A stretch of DNA of 11,013 bases from NCBI GenBank assembly GCA_034696485.1, contig JAQIWT010001381.1, positions 1-11,013 on the forward strand, in the 5' to 3' direction. This DNA is from Isohypsibius dastychi. Lineage: Eukaryota; Tardigrada; Eutardigrada; Parachela; Isohypsibiidae. Below the pieces are notes generated by a model that worked only from the letters and a program-made list of their open reading frames with translations, ran no database searches and had not been told where the DNA came from. The number at the start of each line of letters is the position of its first letter. Positions within the stretch are counted from its first letter, which is position 1. This document shows, in pieces, positions 1 to 10,467 of this stretch. The position numbers and the translations under genes were made by a program.

Positions 1-52
1 GGTTTCCCGGTTGAATTTGCGGTGATTTCCTTCTAATTCATAATTGTGATGC

Positions 53-58
53 TTTAAT
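53..58 (-). terminator. Possible polyadenylation signal of the gustatory receptor gene
   Basis: The minus strand reads ATTAAA, the commonest variant of AATAAA, about 115 nt past the receptor's stop codon. The spacing is reasonable for a short 3' UTR. No canonical AATAAA is seen on the minus strand between the stop and the window edge. Confidence 0.35.
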
Positions 59-96
59 TGAATGGTACTCAGCAATATTTCATTGCGGCCTTTGAG

Positions 97-102
97 AATA
101 AA
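97..102 (+). terminator. AATAAA hexamer on the plus strand
   Basis: A canonical AATAAA on the plus strand, near the left edge. It could end a plus-strand gene lying mostly outside the window, convergent with the receptor gene. No coding sequence for such a gene is visible here, so this may be chance. Confidence 0.2.
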
Positions 103-171
103 ATCATGTGAAACACAAAGACTTTTGCTATTGACACCAGTTACTCCCACATGTTTACTAGGATCACCGGT

Positions 172-1966
172 TTAGGGTTGGTCTGCTAGTCTCTGGGAAC
201 CGTTTGACCAACATTCCACCAGCTCCTGTTTCAGCTCATCCATCTTTTGTTCAAAAACTGATGACTTTAGAAGTGCAGCCATGTCACTTTTGCTGTCCCT
301 GGTTTGGTAGATCAACAAGAAGTAGGTGAGTCCAATTCCAAGAACCTGAATCGAATATCCGCGTTGATTACATAATTTCAAACCACGAAAATGTGAACTC
401 GTTACCTTCGTCAACAACTGCTTTGTCATATGGAAGAATCCACCCGCAGTGATGGCCAAATCATGGTCATCCAAGATGCTCATCAAGTCTTTGAAATTGT
501 AATCGCTCCCATGGGCTTCAGCTACCTTTTCCTGAACGGTCGTTTTCATACTAAGAACCTAGAATGATTTCAAACATCTTTGCATATACACCTTTCGAGT
601 CTCGACGCTTTGTTTAGGTCTAACGCTACTCGCTTCAATGTTCTGCGGGTCTGGCAGCGAAAGCTCAAACTGCCCAACGTTTTTCGATACCTGGACCCTG
701 ACGCTTGCCCGAACTATTTTATTTGTTTTACTTCTTTTCTTCGGTGTCAAAACGTTTGCAACGTTTTGTGTATTGTAGCGGGAGGGTCAAGGGAACACTT
801 TTAGACGTTGTGGATTACATTTCCATTGGGATTCAAAACCTTCAAGTACGGAGCCTTGAATTTATTCTGGTGACGTTGCTTCAAACACGCAACGTAACAT
901 ACCTTCGTGGTGCATTACTAAATTTTCAGCTAGGTTACTTCCATACTTCTTCTTTGAATCCAATGAAGAAATAGCATGTCATCACGCCGCTAGCGGCAGC
1001 TATCGCCATGTGGAAAGCCAGTCTGTAGAAAAACATATAGGGGTTCTGTTTCCGTCTCTTAAGAATACTTTACATCTTATCCACTCCCCGCTCAGTTTTG
1101 TCGAGCAGAGCTGCCACAAAAGCAATAAAAGTCATGAGATTCCGAGCTGCATGGACGAAAATAATTGGAGAAAAGGTCGCATTGATGGCGTTTATCACGA
1201 CAACAACGTGACGCATCTCTATGGTGACCTTTTCCAACGTCATTTTGTAAACAGCTTTTTCGGCCGTTATCAAACTGACTTTCAGCTTCCTCACAACATT
1301 TGTCACCAAACCGCATATCAAAGCACCAAACAACGGAATTCCCAAATCGCCGCTGCAACAGACTGCTAAACCGATGGCGTTTATTGCGGTCAGCTCGCGA
1401 AAGGTCACTTTGAAATTAGATCCGTAAACGAAGTAATCAAATGACTGTGGACTTGTGCAGATATTGATGATTTGATCACACAGCTCCTTATAGTAGGTAA
1501 CTGAACATACAGCTGTGACGCAGAAAATACCAATAGCGAAGAGCATCAGCAACGATTTCCGCTTCGCATTTTGCACTTCTCCGGGCGAATAGGGCCAAAT
1601 GAGTTTTTCCACGAGCTTTAGAACTTTTTGGACACCTTTCCCTTTGTGAAACATGATAATGATATGGATCGGTGTTTGTATGACACTGAATACCCGATTC
1701 AAGAGCTCAACCAAACTGAAGAATTCTAGTTCGGAAATTCTTGGGGTTGCTAACGAGAAGTGGTCCCGAATGAAAGCATACGCGAAGATGGAAGTCAAAG
1801 TGAGCCAGATAAGACTGAATGACATGGGAATCCAGCGTTGCCATCCGTGAATGAGGGAATACCCGTTTCCGTATGGTAAAAGACCGAAGAAATGCAGGTA
1901 GCGGATATACCAAATTGACACGACATTGATGTGCGGGGTAACTTTGGGCTGGGGTTTTTTATCCAT
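172..1966 (-). CDS. Gustatory receptor-like seven-transmembrane protein (7tm_7 family)
   Basis: Exons on the minus strand: 1966-1074, 1022-939, 550-406, 345-172. The introns (51, 388 and 60 bp) are all GT-AG, and phases match at each junction, giving 431 aa. Seven hydrophobic segments lie near residues 48-66, 82-106, 138-158, 193-222, 265-289, 299-320 and 373-389; the sixth is the 84-nt exon 2. The family signature TY-x5-Q is present as T381, Y382 and Q388, after an ITAGGFF stretch that resembles the family's usual segment before the last membrane helix. The final Phe of the usual TYxxxxxQF is Thr. Insect members are ligand-gated cation channels of chemosensory neurons with an intracellular N-terminus. 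ATG 1966 was chosen because it has A at -3 and G at +4; ATG 2023 is in frame, has poor context, and would add 19 residues. A 43-residue charged tail after Q388 is unusual. The family call is firm; the ligand is unknown. Confidence 0.85.
551..938 (-). other. Long intron 2 of the gustatory receptor gene
   Basis: 388 bp between exons 2 and 3. The donor is AA|GTAACC at 938 and the acceptor TTCTTAG ends at 551; the nearby TCTAG acceptor would put a stop in frame. I see no nested gene or RNA. The frames open on either strand here have no recognisable content. Confidence 0.7.
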
Positions 1967-2764
1967 GATAACTATGATATTCTGATCGCAGCCAACGACT
2001 TGAAGAGTATGGATTGACTGCATGAATTTCCCACCTGAAAAATTCACCTCCGCAGAACTACCTGCATAAAAAAGATTTGTCGGTACTCTTGGGAATTCTT
2101 AGATCACTCCCTCTGCACCCCAAGGATCTCTTTGCGTTGAATCGGATAATGAGGTTAAGTGCAGCGTTTTGCTGATGTGAGTACAGAGTTGCAGGTTTCA
2201 TGTTCACTCTCTATGCGAAGTGCGAACGTCAGTGTCTGTACTCTGTGCCATGGTCACAAATATCGGCAAGCTCTCCTTTCAGCTAGTTCGCCTTTGGTCC
2301 AAGAGCACCCGGCTCTGTCCACGTGAGCCATGTCAGCGGAGCTAAGTAATTATTTCTGAATTCTAAACTGAGATTTGCAAACAGTAAAGCAACCGTACAC
2401 AATGAACACATATGGTAGGCTTCGGACAGATCATCAACTAAACGTTGGGGGATGCATTGCTTGACCAGAGTGCTGACCATGTTACTAGCAAATAGACAGT
2501 CAACCTTTTGCAAACGAAGAATGTGCGTGCAAACAATATCAGGTTTCGTACTAACACATTTTCTCTTATCTAGATTGGTTGATACCTGAGTTCAACGAAC
2601 AGTTATCTACGAATACCGGTTTTCAAGGCCGGTTGCACTCGCTTTGATCAAACCAGAACAGCGTCATCGCCGGTTTCACTTTTCGACTTGACATGTTCAG
2701 CGCTGTCATAAGAACTGGATAACAGACTTTTTCTAGTTCGCTTCTGATCTCGCAATTCGTCAAT
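1967..2764. promoter_or_regulatory. Head-to-head promoter region between the receptor and P450 genes
   Basis: About 800 bp separate the two start codons. On the minus strand a TTTTTCAG at 2042-2035 looks like an acceptor, so the receptor may have an upstream non-coding exon. No clear TATA box was seen for either gene. A palindromic E-box (CACGTG) lies at 2320-2325 and a GCGTG core at 2525-2529. GAGTACAG near 2180 is the inverse of CTGTACTC near 2237. No tRNA or convincing coding exon was seen. The promoter assignment rests on gene layout. Confidence 0.4.
2616..2675 (+). promoter_or_regulatory. Three CCGGTT hexamers upstream of the P450 start
   Basis: CCGGTT occurs at 2616-2621, 2629-2634 and 2670-2675, within the last 150 bp before the P450 ATG. 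The first is in the context ACCGGTT, seven of the eight bases of the Grainyhead/CP2-type palindrome AACCGGTT. Clustering suggests a binding site, but the hexamer is short and chance is possible. Confidence 0.25.
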
Positions 2765-4499
2765 ATGAGAGAAACTTGGTTTACCGAAAACGCGTTCAGC
2801 ATCGTTATTGGTGCATTCGTTGCTACTGTATTGCTCTTGCTACGCAGACATGTCAACCGCAAGAATCTTCCACCGTCTCCATTCGAATTCCCCATCATCG
2901 GCTCACTACCTTTCGTCAAAATGGGAGCTATGCATGAAACGTTCACAATTTGGGCCGAGCGTTTTGGCGCAATATTTTGCTGCAGACTGGGCCCTGAACT
3001 AACAGTCATTCTCAATGACTACGAGCTGGTGAAAGAAGTGCTTGGAAGCACGGCGGAAGATTTTGCTGCTCGACCGCATTTCTTCTTGATCGACTTGGCA
3101 AGAACGAAAGAAGAACCGTTCGCAAAAGGCAGGAACTAATTTCTAAGAAACTTGTGTGGTATCTGTATTCTTGATTGCAGGAATCGTGCTGAACGATGGC
3201 CGATCATGGAAGGTTCACAGAAAATTCGCTCAAAAAATATTCCGTCAGTTCGGCGTTGGAAAAAGCAAGTTTGAAGATATTGTGCTGGAAGAAGCAGCTG
3301 ATCTAGTCAATGATTTTCGTAAACAAAACAGCACACCATTCTACAACGAGAAGTTCCTGAAAAAAGCAGTTGCAAATGTAATTGGCTATATTATGTACGG
3401 GACGAAATTCCAGTCAAATGATCAAACTCTATGGGAAGTCATCGATTTTACCGAAAAAACGTCGGAAGCTAATATGGCCAATGCGGCGGCGTTGAACGCA
3501 TACCCATGGCTGAGATTTATTCCACCATTTCGGGGAATATATGCAATGTTGAAAAACGGGATATTCCGCAATTATGAGAATATGACGAAATTTATCGAAA
3601 GGCGAGGAGAAAGAGCCATGCATTTAGATGAACAAAGCTATACTGAAGCGTTCCTCCAGAAAATGGAGGAAGGAACCGACGAAGATTCACAACTATTCTC
3701 AAGTATTTTTTTAACAAATAAATAGATAACAACCTCAACTGACTCGGATTAAATTTCAGAGAGACAACTAATGAACTGTCTTGGAGATCTTTTCGCAGCT
3801 GGATTCTCGACAACTGCGGTCACTTTGAGATGGGTTGGTTCAGTCTTCGTTTCAAGACATTATCGAGTTTTTATATGCAAAGAAAGTATCTCATTTATAG
3901 ATATTCTTATTCCTGGCCACAGAGCCGGAATATCAAGATCGTATTTTCACGGAAATCGACCGAATAGTGGGCCGCCAGAACCCTGTCAGGCTGATCCATC
4001 AGAAAGACCTCCCGCTTTTGGAGGCGGCCATCTTGGAGGTTCAGCGAATAGCAAATATTGTCCCGTTTGCCTTGCCACGCCGTACGACAAAAGCAAGTAC
4101 CATACGGGGATACCACATTCCAAAGGATGCGTTGATTATGCCGAATATCTGGTACATTCACCGTACCAAGAAAAATTTCGACGATCCACTGCAGTTCAGA
4201 CCAGAGCGGTTTATTCGAGACGGAAAAGTCTCGGTACCGGATACTTTTATTCCATTTGGAATCGGTATATCTCTCGCCTGATTTGGTCTCGTGTCACTAC
4301 TCGAACCTTAGTTTATACAGGAATAAGAAGCTGTCCGGGAGAAAATCTGGCAAAGATGGAGTTGTTCTTGTTCCTCGGCGCGATTTTACAGCATTTTCGG
4401 ATATCACTTCCTGACGGCGTGGCTCCCAATTTCAATCCAAAGGCTGGCAGCGCGTACGATGCTTTCCCGTACGAACTAATCGCAAAACCCAGATTCTAA
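2765..4499 (+). CDS. Microsomal cytochrome P450 monooxygenase, CYP2-clan type
   Basis: Exons 2765-3128, 3181-3702, 3760-3866, 3925-4264 and 4321-4499 (introns 52, 57, 58 and 56 bp) join to 503 aa, the usual length. It has an N-terminal membrane anchor (about residues 10-26), a proline-rich hinge (LPPSP), helix C WxxxR (W131, R135), helix I near 296-314, ExxR (E369-R372), RPERF (423-427) and the heme loop FGIGIRSCPG with Cys449 as heme ligand. The family oxidises lipophilic substrates on the ER membrane, with electrons from P450 reductase. The IPKD and PERF regions read like arthropod and vertebrate CYP2-clan enzymes; the substrate cannot be inferred. Three oddities: the first intron begins with GC; helix I reads AGFSTT, Ser312 replacing the usual acidic residue; and the exon 3/4 junction uses a weak donor (CGA|GTTTTT) and adds about three residues before PEYQ. 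These could mean early decay, but no frame is broken. ATG 2765 has A at -3. Confidence 0.88.
3129..3180 (+). other. GC-AG intron in the P450 gene
   Basis: The reading frame requires exon 1 to end with G3128, so that G plus GA3181-3182 restores the glycine before IVLNDG. The intron therefore starts GCAGGA and ends TTGCAG, 52 bp. No GT donor upstream of the in-frame TAA at 3137-3139 gives a sensible protein. GC-AG introns are a known minor class spliced by the major spliceosome; a sequencing or allelic difference from GT is the alternative. Confidence 0.7.
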
Positions 4500-4668
4500 G
4501 AACGCTGACTCCAGAAACTCGGAGAAGTACGGCTCTTTCACGTGAGATAAGCTCGCTGTTTCACGCGTTCGTATTAAACAGAACAACAGTGACCCGACAG
4601 ACATAGTGGTGGCACAGACGTCAATCGTGTATTGTCTGTTCAACTACCGTAGTCAACTTGTCTGGTGA

Positions 4669-4674
4669 AATAAA
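4669..4674 (+). terminator. Polyadenylation signal of the P450 gene
   Basis: A canonical AATAAA, 170 nt after the P450 stop codon, on the same strand. Spacing and position before the convergent neighbour fit a 3' UTR end just beyond it. Confidence 0.6.
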
Positions 4675-4701
4675 AGTTGTCGCTACAAAGCGCCAAGAGC
4701 A

Positions 4702-4714
4702 CCCCCCCCCCCCC
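4702..4714 (+). repeat. Run of 13 C
   Basis: An uninterrupted homopolymer of 13 cytosines between the inferred 3' ends of the P450 and reptin genes. Its length is likely to vary between reads and individuals. It codes for nothing I can support. Confidence 0.95.
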
Positions 4715-4749
4715 GCTCAACGGAAACTCAACTCAACAGCTTCTTCGAT

Positions 4750-4755
4750 TTTAAT
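4750..4755 (-). terminator. Possible polyadenylation signal of RUVBL2
   Basis: The minus strand reads ATTAAA, 175 nt past the reptin stop codon. No canonical AATAAA is present on the minus strand between the two convergent stop codons. If used, the two transcripts would end within about 100 bp of each other. Confidence 0.35.
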
Positions 4756-4929
4756 GCAGAAGCAATACATATCCAAACAGTTCCCGTGGAATACCGAGGA
4801 TGTCATTGAAAAAAGCCAAAAAGTCCACTCAAGAGGGAGAGGCTTGTAAGCAGACAAAGATTCATTTGGTTCCAGGTTTCCAGGATTTGTAGAAACTCTG
4901 CGTAATTAATTATGACTAACAGCGATGGA

Positions 4930-8516
<3,587 letters not shown>

Positions 8517-8874
8517 TTCCGAATGAAAGGAGATCAAACAAACAGCAATCAGACGTAGGCGAGTAAAATTTGTCAACTTTCGGATCAAGAATCCCTCGAA
8601 ATCTGCGTTGCTAAAGTTTCGCGAGAAGATTTCTGATCAATCAGCGTTGATTGGTATTGTTTATGCAGTATGGTAACCAGTCAGAGGGTTACCATTACCA
8701 GCCTTGTAGCACCCTCGTCGTGGTGGTGGTCAAAGTGGTCAGAAGTGTTGTGAAAAGAGAACACACGGGGACTCGAGCTTGTAAGTATTGAAGTAAACTG
8801 AAGCAACAGAACCAAATATTTGCCCGAAAAGTATTCCTGTACTGCATTTGGTCAGAGTTTGTCGCGTCGAAGTC
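8517..8874. promoter_or_regulatory. Probable bidirectional promoter of RUVBL2 and the EEIG1-like gene
   Basis: 358 bp separate the two divergent start codons. On the plus strand a strong donor GTAAGTATT at 8781 and an acceptor TTTGGTCAG ending at 8855 would remove a 75-bp intron from the 5' UTR of the plus-strand gene. A GTGGTGGTGGT stretch lies near 8720. No TATA box is evident, as is common for housekeeping divergent promoters. The inverted repeat at 8670-8695 is listed separately. Confidence 0.45.
8670..8695. repeat. Perfect 9-bp inverted repeat, 8-bp spacer
   Basis: ATGGTAACC at 8670-8678 and its exact complement GGTTACCAT at 8687-8695, separated by AGTCAGAG. It sits midway between the divergent start codons. 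It could bind a dimeric factor or form a small hairpin. Confidence 0.6.
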
Positions 8875-9050
8875 ATGTTCGGTAAAAGGTCTTTTAAAAT
8901 TTACTTCAAGCTCGTTGAAATTTCCGACGTGGATCACATTGCTGGGCTGGCTGGGGAACACTTCGTTCAGGCGTCAATGTTTCCCGAAATGATTATTTAC
9001 AACAAATATAAAAGACGGCGACAAGATGTTTTTGATATTAAAATCACATG
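8875..9050 (+). CDS. Probable first coding exon of an EEIG1/FAM102-like NT-C2 domain protein (partial)
   Basis: From ATG 8875 (G at -3) the frame gives 58 complete codons and then TG before a GTAATT donor at 9051. Reading through instead ends in TAA at 9052-9054. The start (GKRSFKIYFKLVEISDV) resembles the KKKFKF...LEEL...V start of the EEIG1/FAM102 N-terminal C2 domain. The end has R-x-D-V-x-D-x-K-I-x-W, with the spacing I recall for the segment R-E-E-V-x-D-x-R-V-x-W in that family; the Trp codon TGG would span the splice site. The middle is poorly matched. I could not find a following exon, which should begin with G, so the gene may continue through a long intron past the window, or this may be a fragment. 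If functional, the family has membrane or scaffold-type C2 roles. Alternative: an unrelated 59-aa open frame. Confidence 0.42.
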
Positions 9051-9301
9051 GTAATTAGGCAAGAGCTTCTCTCTCAACGTTGCAATAGCCGATTTTCCCT
9101 TCGACCAGAGGGCATTCCGTTGAAGGGATGCATTGCATTGGAGGCCAGGAACCTCTCGCAGTCGACTCCAAGTCTTTGCCAAGCACCACCGAAGAATCGG
9201 CGTTTTCTTCAGAATCTCTCAAGTTCGGGCAGTCCGAGTCTACATTACAAGCCTAAATACAAAGGAGTTTTGCATCGATAGAATTCCGATGCGTGTTGAA
9301 T

Positions 9302-9654
9302 TCAGCAAGGTACCCAAAACTTCGCAATGTCTTCACTGAGGTCAGTGTAGCACATACATCTCGCTCCTGTGCACGTCTGGAAACTAGTGTGTCACTTTGA
9401 GTGCCTATTGGTCAGATTGTTTGAAGTCTTACCAAACCTGTGTCAATGCAATCTGGAGTTCCAATACATGCTTCACCGCGATGAGCCTCTGAAAAACTGT
9501 TTTTGTACAGAGGTCGTTACAACGTATTGGAGGCGTATTGGTTTCATTTCATCCTGAAATTCTCGAGGCTTGTATACAGATTACACTCACCAATGGCCGA
9601 TGTTGTGGCAACAGAGATGAATAGCAAAATGGCAGCCAAAAACATGCTCGCCAT
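9302..9654 (-). CDS. Small secreted six-cysteine protein (EB-module-like)
   Basis: Exons on the minus strand: 9654-9591, 9488-9433 and 9376-9302, with introns of 102 and 56 bp. Donors are GTGAGT and GTAAGA, acceptors TTTTTCAG and TTTCCAG, and phases 1 and 0 match. The product is 64 aa. Residues 1-20 form a clean signal peptide (ATTSA before the likely cleavage site), encoded by exon 1 alone. The mature part of about 43 aa has six cysteines at 29, 35, 42, 47, 49 and 64 (C-x5-C-x6-C-x4-C-x-C-x14-C); the last is the C-terminal residue. The run C..DC..GLTC...RCMC resembles EB modules and similar disulfide-rich folds in extracellular invertebrate proteins. The ATG has A at -3 and G at +4. Function is unknown; secreted signalling, immune or structural roles are all possible. 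No clear polyadenylation signal follows. Confidence 0.72.
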
Positions 9655-10167
9655 TCTAGTTTGTACGAGGAAGCAATGACGGAATCTCTGCAGCTTTAAA
9701 ATCAAAGCGAATGCTGCTCGATCTTTTCAAATAGCATTAACTATGTTATGTTACATCAACAACAAGGCTTTGCTGATTAATGCCACGATGATATCGATAA
9801 AACCTTGCGGCATAACGCTGTTGTTCTGACATGAGCAACGCATCACACTCGTTTGCATCGCACGTTGACCTGCAATGCTTTCTCAGTGTGTGAAGTCGCA
9901 GTTTGATACACCTTTGCGTTGTGACATAACGAACCAAAAGCAAGAATCTGGAATTTACTCAATAGGAGACTGATGCGTTCCAGGTTGTCACAAGACATGA
10001 GAAGAGCGATCACTTTAAGCGTTTGTTTAACAGAATTTGCATTGCTTTTCGGAAACGCGTCAGCCCCCACGGGGATTTATCATTGTTGCATAAGAGAATA
10101 AAAGCTTGAGCTGAGCACCTGTCAGAAAGATAATTTCTCCATTTCAGAAGAGCACATCATGCATCCG
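9655..10167. other. Intergenic stretch between the two small secreted genes
   Basis: This holds the upstream region of the six-cysteine gene and the 3' flank of the LysM gene. The minus strand has TTTTAAAG about 40 bp upstream of the six-cysteine ATG, a possible weak TATA-like element. It also reads GATAAA near 10080-10075, a weak variant polyadenylation signal for the LysM gene. One short plus-strand frame is listed separately. Confidence 0.4.
9973..10101 (+). CDS. Candidate 42-aa peptide with hydrophobic N-terminus
   Basis: The plus strand is open from ATG 9973 to TAA 10099-10101. An inner ATG at 9997 has a better context (G at -3) and would begin MRRAITLSVC. A hydrophobic stretch is followed by NASA, resembling a signal peptide cleavage site, then a short end with two adjacent cysteines. 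The stop codon lies inside an AATAAA (10097-10102). Against it: a Glu in the hydrophobic core, no homology I recognise, and open frames this short are expected by chance. Confidence 0.15.
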   Translation: MRSRLSQDMRRAITLSVCLTEFALLFGNASAPTGIYHCCIRE

Positions 10168-10467
10168 TTAAAGCCGCTCTGGGCTCTCAGCGCTTGATGG
10201 TCGAAATTGGGGTTCAGTGGGTGGTAATTTGACTGCCATGACACAAACCTGGCTTCCCATTCTCAGAGCGTCGCAGTCGGTGTTCCACCTGTGAATGTCG
10301 GACACGCTGATCCCTTTCTCCACTGCGATTCGCTCGCAAGTCTCCCCGGATTCCGCGTCGTGATGGAACTGGCAACGGTAACCCCGAGGAGCTTTTAAAC
10401 TTGAAAAAACTGGATCTGCCGAGTACAGCATCAACATCAACAAAGCGAGTTTCACTGGGAGGAACAT
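10168..10467 (-). CDS. Secreted single-LysM domain protein
   Basis: The frame from ATG 10467 (A at -3) to TAA gives 99 aa with no intron. The frame is open further upstream, but only from a non-ATG codon, and the chosen Met starts a hydrophobic signal peptide (about residues 1-22). Residues 30-76 form one LysM domain: Y-R-C at the start, SGETCERIA, a WN at 61-62, and G-S-Q-V-C-V at the end. Four cysteines (32, 44, 65, 75) fit a two-disulfide extracellular LysM. A Pro/Ser-rich tail of about 20 residues follows. LysM domains bind chitin oligomers or peptidoglycan, so binding microbial walls or the animal's own chitin is the natural guess; this is inference. Most animal LysM proteins are intracellular or larger, so a stand-alone secreted one is notable. 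The minus strand has an AGATAA GATA-type site upstream. Confidence 0.75.
   Translation of the reverse strand: MFLPVKLALLMLMLYSADPVFSSLKAPRGYRCQFHHDAESGETCERIAVEKGISVSDIHRWNTDCDALRMGSQVCVMAVKLPPTEPQFRPSSAESPERL

Noticed and set aside
559-750. 63-aa minus-strand open frame inside the receptor's intron 2
   Set aside because: It lacks hydrophobic segments expected for this part of a receptor, and joining exon 2 directly to exon 3 already restores frame and the family's spacing.
2283-2513. 76-aa minus-strand open frame between receptor and P450
   Set aside because: No ATG at its start, no recognisable domain, and no donor that would link it in phase to the receptor.
2525-2529. GCGTG xenobiotic-response core upstream of the P450
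   Set aside because: The flanking bases do not fit the full TNGCGTG site, and a five-base core is expected by chance in this length.
3771-4499. A single 242-aa plus-strand frame joining the P450 I-helix to its heme-binding end
   Set aside because: Its middle reads through two introns and the wrong frame of exon 4. The ExxR and PERF motifs lie in another frame, so the spliced model is right and the long frame is accidental.
4658-4849. 63-aa plus-strand open frame across the poly-C run
   Set aside because: It begins at a non-ATG codon within the P450 3' flank, and its proline run is just the homopolymer.
9109-9256. Ser/Glu-rich open stretch on the plus strand, possibly a second exon for the EEIG1-like gene
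   Set aside because: Joining it to the donor at 9050 creates a stop (TG+A). Other joins need poor donors, and nothing in it looks like a C2 domain.
9152-9281. Acceptor GGCCAG followed by G, which would restore the split Trp codon of the EEIG1-like exon
   Set aside because: The resulting sequence is Pro/Ser/Lys-rich and stops after about 40 residues, with none of the beta-strand pattern expected next in the C2 domain.
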